Below, one piece after another: positions 23,705 to 32,454 of a stretch of DNA of 64,000 bases; the first letter of the stretch is position 1; each line of letters starts with the position of its first letter. The translations under genes and the position numbers were made by a program. Under the pieces are notes generated by a model. That model saw nothing but the letters and a program-made list of their open reading frames with translations, was not told the DNA's origin and ran no database searches. The stretch comes from Glaciecola sp047250385 (GTDB taxonomy: Bacteria; Pseudomonadota; Gammaproteobacteria; Enterobacterales; Alteromonadaceae): the NCBI RefSeq assembly GCF_047250385.1, contig NZ_JBLBVM010000056.1:1-64000 (forward strand), read 5' to 3'.

Positions 23705-24410
23705 AGTGTGACTCCTCGGTATTTGTAAGGTGCTCTACATTTTGATCCTCATCTTGAGAATTAAACAAGTCGTTATAGAGTATAGCCGTTACATTATAGT
23801 AAAGTGGTGTAATCCAAATGAATGCTAGGCCAAACGTTATCATACCCAGCAAAGCCAAGGCAAAGAATATCAGGAACAACATGCTTAGTTTAAACAAGTG
23901 CTGATTGGCCATCTGAATTGATACTTTAATTGCAACAAAAGGGCTCATTCTTTTATCTGCAATCAAAAATTTAGTAAAGCTCGTTGTTATGTATATATAA
24001 ATAGCTGGAACAATAAATAAGCTCATGCCTACTTGAGTTAATAAAGAGATACATAACTCGGCGGTTGCTAAACCTAAGATTAAATATGTGAAGTTGAATA
24101 ATTGGCTAAAGCTAATATCTTTTTTTCTTTCTGTATTAACAGCCATCATAGCGATCCCTGCCCACAATGGCGCTAACAAAACTGTAAGGATCATATTCAA
24201 AAAATAGGTTTCAGTTTGCAAGGCTTCCAGTTGAGCAACAGTTTCAATATTGTAAACATTGAAGAATGCTACAAACGAAAGCAAAACTATAAAAATGACA
24301 AAAAATAAAGACCTTAAGATTACGGGTAAATTTTTCTTCGTTGCTACATTACCTCGCTCTAAAAGCGCTTTAATATCAATTTGATAATCTTGTGACGGTG
24401 CTTTAATCAT
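23694..24410 (-). CDS. Polytopic membrane protein of unknown function
   Basis: This 238-residue protein has about five to six hydrophobic segments between residues 30 and 215, a charged N-terminal tail and an acidic C-terminal tail (NSQDEDQNVEHLTNTEES). The layout resembles YciC-like membrane proteins, but I do not recognise a definite family. It overlaps the bax-like gene by 11 bases, so the two are probably co-translated and might act together at the cell envelope. No ligand-binding or enzymatic motif is visible. Confidence 0.6.
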   Translation of the reverse strand: MIKAPSQDYQIDIKALLERGNVATKKNLPVILRSLFFVIFIVLLSFVAFFNVYNIETVAQLEALQTETYFLNMILTVLLAPLWAGIAMMAVNTERKKDISFSQLFNFTYLILGLATAELCISLLTQVGMSLFIVPAIYIYITTSFTKFLIADKRMSPFVAIKVSIQMANQHLFKLSMLFLIFFALALLGMITFGLAFIWITPLYYNVTAILYNDLFNSQDEDQNVEHLTNTEESHFDA

Positions 24411-24458
24411 TGCTCAATTCATTCCAAATTAGTTTGCTGTTTACGAACATCGTTAGCA

Positions 24459-25100
24459 TTAGCTATTGAATACTAAAAATACCGCCATAACGATTAGTAC
24501 GACGCCCATTGCGCGGTCAAAAATATAACCATTTAATTCATAAAATGCTCGTACGCGTTTATGTGTAATTACGACAGATAAAAATATAAACCAAGCAGCC
24601 GTTGCAAGCGCCATATACAAGCCATAAATAATTTTATGCTCTAAAATTGTGTCAGCAGAAATCGCCACAGTAAAGACCGATAAAAAGAAAAGCGTTGCTT
24701 TAGGGTTTAAACCGTTAGTAAAAAAGCCAAGCATGAACGATTTGCTCCAGCTCTTTGATGCATTGATAGTAGACGGTATTTCGGTGCTGGCATTCGTAGG
24801 TTTACTTCTAAGCGCTGATATACCTATCCAGGCTAAATAAGCCGCGGCTAAATAAAGCAAAGCATTGAGTAACCATGGCGTCGTTTTAATAATAATACCA
24901 ATGCCAACGAGCGAATAAACAACATGCAAAAGAATCCCGCTGCCAATCCCTATACTTGTTGCTATAGCCGCCTTTCTCCCCTGCTGTATGCTTTGTTTTA
25001 ATACAATAGCAAAATCAGGACCAGGGCTTGCGACAGCAAAAAAATGAATGAGCGCAATAGAAAAGAATTCTAACCAATTAAACACCGAAAGGTCGCTCAT
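24459..25100 (-). CDS. LysE/RhtB-family amino-acid exporter
   Basis: This is an inner-membrane exporter of amino acids or derivatives. The 213-residue protein has about six helices and the family's early signature (ASPGPDFAIVLKQSIQQGRK) near residues 23-43, followed by a GIGSGILLHVVYSLVGIG helix. The substrate cannot be predicted from sequence. Its start overlaps the stop of sseA by three bases in an ATGA arrangement, suggesting coupled translation. That may link export to sulfur or mercaptopyruvate metabolism, but this is only an inference from position. Confidence 0.85.
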   Translation of the reverse strand: MSDLSVFNWLEFFSIALIHFFAVASPGPDFAIVLKQSIQQGRKAAIATSIGIGSGILLHVVYSLVGIGIIIKTTPWLLNALLYLAAAYLAWIGISALRSKPTNASTEIPSTINASKSWSKSFMLGFFTNGLNPKATLFFLSVFTVAISADTILEHKIIYGLYMALATAAWFIFLSVVITHKRVRAFYELNGYIFDRAMGVVLIVMAVFLVFNS

Positions 25101-25972
25101 TGACTTACCTCGACTGGGAACGACTGGCTAGCTCCCCATTCTGACCAACTTCCATCATAAACTCGAATACAAGATGCTCCTAAAGAATAAGCTGCTTGCG
25201 CAATGATACAGGCTGTTATTCCGCTTCCACAACTAGTAATAATCTCATTATCCAATTGAATATTATTTTCGTTGAACATGGCGCGCAAGCTTTCTTTACT
25301 CTTAAAACAAGCAGCTTCGAGTAAGCTAGCATAATAAATATTGACTGAGGTGGGAATATGACCGGAACGCATGTTCTCTCTTGGCTCTGCTTCGGAACCT
25401 GCAAAGCGCCCTGGACTTCTAGCGTCAATTATCTGATAAACCTTTCTCTGAGATGAGTTAGAACTAAGTTTATCTACCAAATAATCAGCATTTACGAAGC
25501 TAAAATAGCTTGAAGGATTAAGCCTTACATTCGATGGGGAGCTGACTTGAGATAAGTTTGAATGTGTATCAAAAGACGAAGCATTCCAAGCTTTTAAACC
25601 GCCGTCAAGTGTTCGCACGTTCTCAAAACCCATAGATAACAACATAAACCAAGCTCTTGATGCACAAAAATTGTCTAAGTCATCGTAAACAACAATTTCA
25701 TCATCTATGTTCAAGCCAAGATTACGTGCAGAGGCTTGGAAAACCTCGCGATTTGGCATCATATTACTTAAAGAGGCATTATGATCGACAAAGTCGCTCT
25801 CAAAATCAAAAAATAAGGAATCGGGAATGTACTCGGAACACGCTATGTTTGGCGGGGTCGGCTTTGAAATAGGACCTTTAGCCATTGTTGTATAGAGAAT
25901 TTTTAAATTTTTTGAATCAACCAAGCTTAGCTTTTCAGCTAACTCTTCACATTGTATTGTTGTTGAATTCAT
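25097..25972 (-). CDS. sseA: 3-mercaptopyruvate/thiosulfate sulfurtransferase (tandem rhodanese)
   Basis: This cytoplasmic sulfurtransferase has two rhodanese domains. The first (about residues 10-150) is non-catalytic; the second carries the active Cys in TSCGSGITAC, the CG(S/T)G(V/I)TA loop of mercaptopyruvate-preferring enzymes. The reading frame is open back to 26092, but that would run into the tRNA-Leu gene. I chose the Met at 25972, giving 291 residues, close to the usual length; a Met at 26014 is the alternative. It is followed by lysE with an ATGA overlap. Confidence 0.88.
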   Translation of the reverse strand: MNSTTIQCEELAEKLSLVDSKNLKILYTTMAKGPISKPTPPNIACSEYIPDSLFFDFESDFVDHNASLSNMMPNREVFQASARNLGLNIDDEIVVYDDLDNFCASRAWFMLLSMGFENVRTLDGGLKAWNASSFDTHSNLSQVSSPSNVRLNPSSYFSFVNADYLVDKLSSNSSQRKVYQIIDARSPGRFAGSEAEPRENMRSGHIPTSVNIYYASLLEAACFKSKESLRAMFNENNIQLDNEIITSCGSGITACIIAQAAYSLGASCIRVYDGSWSEWGASQSFPVEVSQ

Positions 25973-26060
25973 ATTGAAAGCAAACCAATAATTTCGTCTA
26001 GTACTCAATGACATAATTAAAACACGATTATGCCAAACATAGAAGTTTGCAAAAAAGAAA

Positions 26061-26147
26061 TGGTGCCCGGGGCCGGACTTGAACCGGCACACTCTTACGA
26101 GCGAGGGATTTTAAATCCCTTGTGTCTACCAATTTCACCACCCGGGC
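26061..26147 (-). tRNA. leuZ: tRNA-Leu (anticodon UAA)
   Basis: This is an 87-nt class II tRNA with encoded CCA. The acceptor stem GCCCGGG pairs with CCCGGGC, a long variable arm is present, and the anticodon loop TTTAAAA gives UAA. It is third in a tRNA group (Gly, Cys, Leu) downstream of pgsA, in the same order as glyW-cysT-leuZ of E. coli. Confidence 0.97.
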
Positions 26148-26179
26148 ACTGATGTTACGACATATCTTATAGCAAAAAG

Positions 26180-26253
26180 TGGAGGCGGAACCCGGAGTCG
26201 AACCGAGATCCACGGATTTGCAATCCGCTGCATAGCCATTCTGCCATTCCGCC
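26180..26253 (-). tRNA. cysT: tRNA-Cys (anticodon GCA)
   Basis: This is a 74-nt tRNA with encoded CCA. The acceptor GGCGGAA pairs with TTCCGCC, and the loop TTGCAAA gives anticodon GCA. It is the middle member of the Gly-Cys-Leu cluster. Confidence 0.97.
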
Positions 26254-26291
26254 GCAACATTGTTGCTTTTACATTTCGTCAATCAAAAGAT

Positions 26292-26367
<76 letters not shown>

Positions 26368-26491
26368 TCTGAAATGTGGGGTGCATTCTACCCTCAAAAT
26401 CAAAGCTGTCAACACTAAATCTTAAAGAAAATTACTGTTTTATTAAAAATTGTACAGTTCGTTGTTATTTTGCACTGAAACCACTAAAAAA

Positions 26492-27061
26492 CTAACTTTT
26501 TACTGCACTCAACTGTTTCCATGCAGCTTTTGTATAAACAACCATTGACCAAAGTGACAAAACCGCAGAGAAGTACAATAATATTTTACCTAAACTTACC
26601 CAGTATATAGGAATGCCCATAAAGACTTCTAAACCAGAGAGTAAACCGATTAATGCAAGCATTTGTGCGGTGGTCTTCGATTTGCCGATAAAGGAGACTT
26701 GAACCGCTTCGCTATTACCATGTTGTCCCATCCACTCTCTTAAGGCTGAAACATATATTTCACGCATTAATAAAGCGATAGCTGGCACCGTAATCCATAC
26801 GTCGGCGTATGTATGCGTCACCATTAGTAGTGCAGCTGCCACTATAAGCTTATCAGCGACAGGATCAAGAAACGCGCCGAAGGGCGTTGATTGCTTTAGT
26901 TTTCTAGCTAAATAACCATCGAACCAATCTGTAATGGCCGCAAACCAAAATATAAATGCACCGGCTTCATGAGCCCAACGCCAATCGAGAAAATAAACAA
27001 CCACGAATACAGGTATCAGAAGTACTCTGAACATGGTGATGATGTTAGGGATGGTCCACAT
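26492..27061 (-). CDS. pgsA: CDP-diacylglycerol-glycerol-3-phosphate 3-phosphatidyltransferase
   Basis: PgsA makes phosphatidylglycerol phosphate, the committed step to anionic phospholipids, in the inner membrane. The CDP-alcohol phosphotransferase motif DG-x2-AR-x8-G-x3-D-x3-D is clear: DGYLARKLKQSTPFGAFLDP followed by VADK. The 189-residue protein has about four membrane helices and normal length. It lies downstream of uvrY-uvrC and upstream of the tRNA cluster, the same order as in E. coli. Confidence 0.96.
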   Translation of the reverse strand: MWTIPNIITMFRVLLIPVFVVVYFLDWRWAHEAGAFIFWFAAITDWFDGYLARKLKQSTPFGAFLDPVADKLIVAAALLMVTHTYADVWITVPAIALLMREIYVSALREWMGQHGNSEAVQVSFIGKSKTTAQMLALIGLLSGLEVFMGIPIYWVSLGKILLYFSAVLSLWSMVVYTKAAWKQLSAVKS

Positions 27062-27122
27062 AAATACTAAAAACCTTAGTTAACTGGTCTAATCTGCAAC
27101 TATGATACCAGAACAGACTGAA

Positions 27123-28949
27123 TTAAGAATGCAAATGATCATATATGATATCGGCAAGTTCATCACTTATGCCAGGAACCCTTGAGATTTCTTGTTTGCT
27201 CGCATTCTTCAGACCTTGCAATCCACCTGAATACTTTAACAAAGCTTGCCGTTTCTTTGGGCCTACTCCAGCTATCCCTTCTAGTGTTGAAGTCTTTTTC
27301 ACTTTTTGTCGTCTATTTCTGTGCCCTGAAATAGCAAAACGATGCGATTCATCACGTATATGCTGTATAAGATGTAGTCCAGGCGCATCACTTTCCATAG
27401 GAATCGTTTCATAGGAACCGGCTCTAATCAATGTTTCAAGGCCGGCTTTCCTGCTACTTCCTTTTGCAACACCAATAAGCGTTGGCTTCTTATCGTCGGG
27501 CCAATCTTCGAAATGTACTTCAGCTTGTGACAATTGCCCTTTCCCGCCGTCGATAAACAGAATATCGGGAATTTTTGCATCGGCATTGGGTGACTTGTAA
27601 CGTCGCTTCAGAGCTTGAGCCATTGCTGCATAATCGTCTCCGCCTGTAATACCATCAATGTTGAAAGTTCTATATTCACTCTTTAAAGGTCCATCTCGGT
27701 TAAATACAACACATGATGCAACTGTTTGCTGACCCGATGTATGACTAATATCAAAGCATTCCATTCTGCTAATCGGCGTATCTCTTTCTATCGCTCGTTC
27801 TAAGTCAACAAAGCGTGCAAACATTGATTTTTGTTGGTTTTGTTGTGTTTCCAATGCATTGTCTGCGTTCTTATTTGCTAGTTGCAAGTACTGTCGTTTT
27901 TCATCTCTCGCACCTTCATAAAAGCGCACTCTATAACCCGCTTCTGTAGAGAGAACCTTTTCAATATCAGCCATTTCAGGGAATTTTATTGGAATAATGA
28001 TTTGCTTCGGGATCGTTTTATTACCAGCAAGATAAAACTGAAGTATGAAGGATTGAAAGACAGTCTCTGCTTCAATGTTTTTTGGGATTTTGGGAAAAAA
28101 TGACTTACTGCCAAGTAGTTGGCTATCACGAATAAATAAACCTTGAACACACACCAAGCCATTTCGAAAGGCAAAGCCGAATACATCCATCTCTTCTTGA
28201 TCACCACTCACAAACTGTTGTTCCTGAATTCGTCGTAGTGCGCTAATTTGATCTCGATAACGCGCGGCAGCTTCAAAATTTAATGCCTCACTGGCCCTTT
28301 CCATTTTCTCAACTAATGAAGAGATAACTTGAGAGTTTTTGCCACGCAGAAACAATGTTGCCAGATTAACCTGCTCTGTATACTCCTCATTACTCACATA
28401 ACCTTCAACACAGGGTGCAGAGCACCGTTTCATTTGATACTGCAAGCAAGGACGACTGCGGGCTCTGTAGTAACTATCTTCACATTGTCGAATAGGGAAA
28501 ATACGCTGCATTGAGCGTAAACTCTCTCTTACTGCCCAAGCGCTCGGGTAAGGTCCAAAATAAGTCCCTTTTAATTTCTTCGTACCTCGATGAAAACTTA
28601 ATCTAGGATGCTCATGATCAGACAAAAAGATAAACGGATAGGACTTATCATCCCTTAAAACGACGTTATAACGAGGCCTATATTTTTTGATGAAATTGTT
28701 TTCGAGAATGAATGCTTCGGTTTCGCTAGAAACAACAGTAACATCCATTTTGGCAATATGAGTAACGAGGGATTGGGTCTTAACGCTATCTACATTTTTT
28801 CTAAAGTAGGAGCTAACGCGTTTCTTTAAGTTTTTTGCCTTCCCCACGTAAATTACTTCATCCCTGATGTTATACATTCGGTAAACACCAGGTTTTGAAG
28901 TTAGGTTTTTAAGAAAGGCTTCGGAATCAAAAAGCGCTTGGTCACTCAT
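27123..28949 (-). CDS. uvrC: Excinuclease ABC subunit C
   Basis: UvrC makes both incisions around bulky DNA lesions in nucleotide excision repair. In order: an N-terminal GIY-YIG nuclease domain (GVYRMYN...VIYVGKAKNLKKRV, residues about 16-44), a UvrB-interacting UVR region (about 200-235), an RNase H-like nuclease domain (MECFDISHTSG, and IDGGKGQLSQA), and two C-terminal helix-hairpin-helix motifs (LEGIAGVGPKKRQALLKYSG). At 608 residues it is full length. It follows uvrY after two bases. Confidence 0.98.
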   Translation of the reverse strand: MSDQALFDSEAFLKNLTSKPGVYRMYNIRDEVIYVGKAKNLKKRVSSYFRKNVDSVKTQSLVTHIAKMDVTVVSSETEAFILENNFIKKYRPRYNVVLRDDKSYPFIFLSDHEHPRLSFHRGTKKLKGTYFGPYPSAWAVRESLRSMQRIFPIRQCEDSYYRARSRPCLQYQMKRCSAPCVEGYVSNEEYTEQVNLATLFLRGKNSQVISSLVEKMERASEALNFEAAARYRDQISALRRIQEQQFVSGDQEEMDVFGFAFRNGLVCVQGLFIRDSQLLGSKSFFPKIPKNIEAETVFQSFILQFYLAGNKTIPKQIIIPIKFPEMADIEKVLSTEAGYRVRFYEGARDEKRQYLQLANKNADNALETQQNQQKSMFARFVDLERAIERDTPISRMECFDISHTSGQQTVASCVVFNRDGPLKSEYRTFNIDGITGGDDYAAMAQALKRRYKSPNADAKIPDILFIDGGKGQLSQAEVHFEDWPDDKKPTLIGVAKGSSRKAGLETLIRAGSYETIPMESDAPGLHLIQHIRDESHRFAISGHRNRRQKVKKTSTLEGIAGVGPKKRQALLKYSGGLQGLKNASKQEISRVPGISDELADIIYDHLHS

Positions 28950-28951
28950 CG

Positions 28952-29590
28952 CTATTCAGTTTGGATTAACTTATGACGCAACGCTAAGTGCGTTAACTCA
29001 ACATCAGAGCTGACATTCAGTTTTTCGAACATTCTGTATCGATAAGTATTAACGGTTTTAGCACTTATATTAAGATGTTGCGCAATTTCAGGAACCCGTG
29101 TTCCCCTCGTCAACATTAAGGTAATTTCCAATTCACGATCAGACAAGTTCTCAAATGGATTATCATGATTCTGCACTGTGCTTCCAATTGCTAACTCTTG
29201 AGCAACATCGGCAGAAATATAGCGTTGGCCCGCTGAAACTTTGTAGATTGCATTGACCATTTCACTCGGATCAGCATCTTTCGTTAGGAATCCGTGTGCA
29301 CCTGCCTGCATTATCTTAGTTGGAATTGGGTTTTCTTTATGCATAGATAAACAAATGACACGCGTACTATCGCAAATACGTAATATTTTACGAGTAGCCT
29401 CTAGGCCACCGATTCCCGGCATGCTCACATCCATCATGATAATATCAGGTGCGCTTTTGCGACAATGCTCAATGGCCTCTTCACCACTTCCGACGGAAGC
29501 TACGACGTTAAAATCTTTAACATCATTTAAAATGCGACTGATCCCTGTCCTAACGAGTTCATGGTCATCGACCAATAAAATCTTGATCAC
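28952..29590 (-). CDS. uvrY: LuxR-type response regulator UvrY/GacA
   Basis: UvrY is the DNA-binding partner of the BarA/GacS sensor kinase and activates csr-type small RNAs. The receiver domain (residues 1-120) has acidic residues D8/D9, the phosphorylation site D54 (MMDVSMPG) and K104-like TKDA. The C-terminal LuxR domain has LSDRELEITLMLTRGTRVPE and ISAKTVNTYRYRMFEKLNV. At 212 residues it has normal length. The start is a GTG. The partner uvrC follows at once, a conserved pairing. The kinase is not in this window. Confidence 0.95.
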   Translation of the reverse strand: MIKILLVDDHELVRTGISRILNDVKDFNVVASVGSGEEAIEHCRKSAPDIIMMDVSMPGIGGLEATRKILRICDSTRVICLSMHKENPIPTKIMQAGAHGFLTKDADPSEMVNAIYKVSAGQRYISADVAQELAIGSTVQNHDNPFENLSDRELEITLMLTRGTRVPEIAQHLNISAKTVNTYRYRMFEKLNVSSDVELTHLALRHKLIQTE

Positions 29591-29750
29591 GTAGGAACCT
29601 CAATTTCTTATTATTAATTTAATACGACTATTTATAAGTACCGAGTATCTTACAAATAGCTTCATATTGGAATAGATTTATGTATCAGCAGTATTGATTT
29701 CTAACCATAAATAAACAAGCTAGTGGAAAAGAAATGATATGCTAGAAAAG

Positions 29751-29780
29751 AAAAACCCCCGACAACAAAGTTATCAGGGG
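29751..29780 (-). terminator. Intrinsic terminator after tRNA-Ser
   Basis: On the minus strand CCCCTGA and TCGGGGG form a stem, with a loop of about 12 bases, followed by TTTTTC. It lies ten bases beyond the tRNA-Ser 3' end. Confidence 0.8.
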
Positions 29781-29789
29781 CTTAGTATG

Positions 29790-29881
29790 TGGCGGAGAGT
29801 AGAGGATTCGAACCTCTGGTGGGTTTGACCCCACGTCTGATTTCAAGTCAGGTGCATTAAACCGGGCTCTGCCAACTCTCC
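29790..29881 (-). tRNA. tRNA-Ser (anticodon UGA)
   Basis: This is a 92-nt class II tRNA with encoded CCA. The acceptor GGAGAGT pairs with ACTCTCC. The long variable arm is built around GTGGGGTCAAACCCAC. The anticodon loop CTTGAAA gives UGA. It stands alone, with its own terminator on the minus strand. Confidence 0.97.
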
Positions 29882-30115
29882 GTAACGAGGTGCGCATATT
29901 AAAGTTCAAATGAGCTGTTGTAAAGTCTTTAGATAGAAAAAATTCAATTTTTTTGTTTGTTTGAACGTTTTTTACCCATTTTCGTATTTAGACCATATGG
30001 TTTACAAATATGTTTTCGAAAATGACTTGAAATTTGGAACCAAACACCATACAAAGTATCTAAGATTTAACTAATTGTTTTGCCCAATTATTATTTAACG
30101 TGGAGACGTATAAAA

Positions 30116-30781
30116 ATGGAACAACGTTCAGTGTATTCAGCTTCTGACACTCGCTCAGTAGTTGAGATTAATAAAGTATTGAAAAATACTTATCTGTTAT
30201 TGTCTATGACTTTGGCATTTAGTGCAGTTTGTGCATGGATAACAATGCAAATGGATCTTTCATTTGTTGCTAGAATTGGATTAATGATAGCAGCTATTGC
30301 GAGCCTATTTGCAATTAGTAAATTCCAAAATTCAACGATTGGTTTAGGACTTGTTTTCTTATTTACCGGTTTGATGGGCGCTGGTTTAGGTCCATTGTTG
30401 AATTACTATTTAAACGTGGGCTATCCTGGTCTAATAATGGAAGCCCTTGGTACAACAGCAATTATCTTTGTTGCGTTGTCAGGTTATGCAATCTTTACTA
30501 AAAAAGATTTTAGCTTTATGGGCGGCTTTTTAGTTGTTGGTTTGGTATTTGCGATTATCGCGAGTATCGCTAACATCTTTTTTGCAATCCCAGCTCTATA
30601 TCTAGCGATTAACGCAGTTATCGTTTTCATCTTCTCTGGTTTCATTCTGTATGACACGAGTAGAATTGTGAAAGGCGGTGAAACAAACTATGTGATGGCT
30701 ACGGTAAGCTTGTACTTAAACATCTACAACTTGTTTACTTCATTGCTTGCATTGTTAAACGCTTTTGGTGGTGACGATTGA
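30116..30781 (+). CDS. yccA: Bax inhibitor-1 family membrane protein YccA
   Basis: YccA is a seven-helix inner-membrane protein; in E. coli it binds and restrains the FtsH protease. The 221-residue protein begins MEQRSVYSASDTRSVVEINK and has seven hydrophobic segments, ending in SLYLNIYNLFTSLLALLNAF, a strong family signature. The ATG at 30116 is chosen because of the upstream GTGGAG; the frame is open from 30080. A terminator follows, and next comes tusDCBE, close to the E. coli order in which yccA neighbours tusE. Confidence 0.93.
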   Translation: MEQRSVYSASDTRSVVEINKVLKNTYLLLSMTLAFSAVCAWITMQMDLSFVARIGLMIAAIASLFAISKFQNSTIGLGLVFLFTGLMGAGLGPLLNYYLNVGYPGLIMEALGTTAIIFVALSGYAIFTKKDFSFMGGFLVVGLVFAIIASIANIFFAIPALYLAINAVIVFIFSGFILYDTSRIVKGGETNYVMATVSLYLNIYNLFTSLLALLNAFGGDD

Positions 30782-30802
30782 TTCGCACCTCTACTAAAGG
30801 AA

Positions 30803-30826
30803 AACACCCCGCTTAGGGGTGTTTTT
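30803..30826 (+). terminator. Intrinsic terminator after yccA
   Basis: AACACCCC and GGGGTGTT form a stem around a GCTTA loop, followed by TTTTG. It ends only about eight bases before the tusD start codon. Confidence 0.85.
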
Positions 30827-30833
30827 GTTTGTT

Positions 30834-31241
30834 ATGAACAAATTTCTTATTTTTATCACTGGCTCTCCATTTGATTCATTGAATGGTCAAACTGCCCTAT
30901 CCTTTTGTGAATCAGCGGTTTCAATGGGTCATTGTGTCGAACAGGTTTTCTTTTATCAGCAAGGCGTTCAACATGCTAATATTGATGTACAGGCGGCAAG
31001 TGGTGAATTAGGTATAATGAAAAAGTGGGTTTCATTTTCTGAGCAAACAAAAACACCTTTGAATATCTGTGTCACCGCTGCGATTAAACGTGGTGTTATA
31101 GCAATGGAAGAGGCTCAAGAGCTTGAGCTAAATAGCAATTTGCATGCTTCGTTCAATAGCGTGGGAATGGCGGATTACTTTGCCGCGCTTAATAACGATA
31201 ATAGCGGTGATGTGAATGCACCGATATGTATTCAGTTCTAG
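30834..31241 (+). CDS. tusD: Sulfurtransferase complex subunit TusD
   Basis: TusD is part of the TusBCD hexamer that relays sulfur from TusA to TusE for 2-thiouridine in tRNA. The 135-residue protein starts KFLIFITGSPFDS, the DsrE-fold opening, and carries the transfer cysteine at C79 (in LNICVTAAIKRGV), matching C78 of E. coli. The ATG at 30834 follows directly on the T-run of the yccA terminator and has no clear ribosome site; a GTG at 30819 would lie inside the hairpin. It is the first gene of tusDCBE. Confidence 0.93.
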   Translation: MNKFLIFITGSPFDSLNGQTALSFCESAVSMGHCVEQVFFYQQGVQHANIDVQAASGELGIMKKWVSFSEQTKTPLNICVTAAIKRGVIAMEEAQELELNSNLHASFNSVGMADYFAALNNDNSGDVNAPICIQF

Positions 31242-31250
31242 GTGCATAGA

Positions 31251-31607
31251 ATGACCCAGCTACTCATTATATCTACAAGACCTCCTTACTACTCAAGCGC
31301 AGCTCAAGATGCATTAGAAGCCGCTTTAGCAGCAAGTAATGTTGGCCTCTCTGTTACTTTTGTTTTTATGGGAGGTGGCCTGTATCAATTATTAAATGGT
31401 CAAGATAGTAAACAAATCGGTAAAAAATCCATATCAAAGCAAATTAAAGCAATGCCCCTATATGATATCGAACCTATTTACTTCATGGACTCTGATTTGT
31501 CTGAACGGCAAATTAGTAGTAATTCTATGTTGAATGTTGCTAATGCTATAAGCGACTTGGAGTTTACGCATTTATGCTCAACTGCAAGCTGTATATTACG
31601 TTTTTAA
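31251..31607 (+). CDS. tusC: Sulfurtransferase complex subunit TusC
   Basis: TusC is a structural DsrF-like subunit of the TusBCD sulfur-relay complex. The 118-residue protein has the DsrE-fold pattern LLIISTRPPYYSSAAQDALE, then VTFVFMGGGLYQLLNGQD, typical of TusC. I chose the ATG at 31251, six bases after AGGTG; a GTG at 31242 is directly next to the tusD stop and is possible. It lies between tusD and tusB in one operon. Confidence 0.92.
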   Translation: MTQLLIISTRPPYYSSAAQDALEAALAASNVGLSVTFVFMGGGLYQLLNGQDSKQIGKKSISKQIKAMPLYDIEPIYFMDSDLSERQISSNSMLNVANAISDLEFTHLCSTASCILRF

Positions 31608-31619
31608 GGAACTAGCGCT

Positions 31620-31904
31620 GTGTTGATCATATTTTTAGGTTCAGAACACTCTTTAATTGAGAAATATATAATTCAAGATGAGTCAAATGCCTCAGCAATA
31701 ATTGTCGCTCAAGAAGGTGTCTATCATCTAAGCAAAATCATCGAGCAATATGTTAATCGGAGTAAGATATACGTGCTTAATCGTGATCTGAAAGCGACTG
31801 GCCTCTTGTCTAGTTTCGACGATAAGGACAATATTGAAATAATCGACTTCAATAAGTTCGTAATTTTGAGTACTGAATTTACTCCAAGCGTCACCATTCA
31901 ATAG
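31620..31904 (+). CDS. tusB: Sulfurtransferase complex subunit TusB
   Basis: TusB is the small DsrH-like member of TusBCD. The 94-residue protein has a variable sequence, as is usual for TusB, but keeps IVAQEGVYHLSKI and an alternating beta/alpha pattern (KIYVLNRDLKATGL). The start is a GTG at 31620 preceded by AAGGA. Its identity rests partly on position between tusC and tusE. Confidence 0.85.
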   Translation: MLIIFLGSEHSLIEKYIIQDESNASAIIVAQEGVYHLSKIIEQYVNRSKIYVLNRDLKATGLLSSFDDKDNIEIIDFNKFVILSTEFTPSVTIQ

Positions 31905-31976
31905 AAAACCGTTTATTTGTAGTAAACAAAAAATAACAATATTAATTTGAAAGACTAAGAGTGAAAATCAAACAGC

Positions 31977-32315
31977 ATGCCGTACTATATTGAATTTAAT
32001 AATCAAAAAATTGAAACCGATAAGAATGGTTACTTGCTAGATCATACCGAATGGCATAAGGACTTAGCGCCGATAATTGCACAAAAGGAATCGATCGAGT
32101 TGAGTCCCGCTCACTGGGAAGTTATCGAATTTGTTCGTGATTTTTATGAAGAATACGAGACAAGCCCCGCTATTCGAGTACTTGTTAGGAGTTTGAAAGA
32201 CAAGTTTGGACCTGAAATTGGTAGCAGCCGCTACGTACAGCGTTTATTCCCAAAAGGCCCAGCAAAGCAAGCCACAAAAATCGCAGGGCTTCCAAAACCC
32301 GCAAAATGTTTATAG
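31977..32315 (+). CDS. tusE: Sulfur-relay protein TusE (DsrC-like)
   Basis: TusE accepts sulfur from TusD and hands it to MnmA for tRNA thiolation. The 112-residue protein shows the DsrC-like core (WHKDLAPIIAQKESIELSPA, then HWEVIEFVRDFYEEYETSPA) and the required penultimate cysteine C111 in PAKCL. Length is standard. It is the last gene of tusDCBE and is followed by a strong hairpin shared with serS. Confidence 0.95.
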   Translation: MPYYIEFNNQKIETDKNGYLLDHTEWHKDLAPIIAQKESIELSPAHWEVIEFVRDFYEEYETSPAIRVLVRSLKDKFGPEIGSSRYVQRLFPKGPAKQATKIAGLPKPAKCL

Positions 32316-32354
32316 TGTAATAAACTAAAAAAGGCGCTAAAAAGCTTACATTAA

Positions 32355-32395
32355 AAGGCCTGAGTCCACTGGAATACCGAGCTCAGGCCTTGATT
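32355..32395. terminator. Bidirectional terminator between tusE and serS
   Basis: There is a perfect 10-bp stem, AAGGCCTGAG (32355-32364) and CTCAGGCCTT (32382-32391). On the minus strand it is followed by TTTAA, which suits termination of serS; on the plus strand it can serve tusE. Confidence 0.75.
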
Positions 32396-32454
32396 ATCAC
32401 TTAAGTGTTTATACTATTGGTGCATTTCAACAACCAAGCTATACGGAAACACTA

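Noticed and set aside
25973..26092. Longer N-terminus of the sulfurtransferase
   Set aside because: The extension overlaps the tRNA-Leu gene and does not resemble a rhodanese domain.
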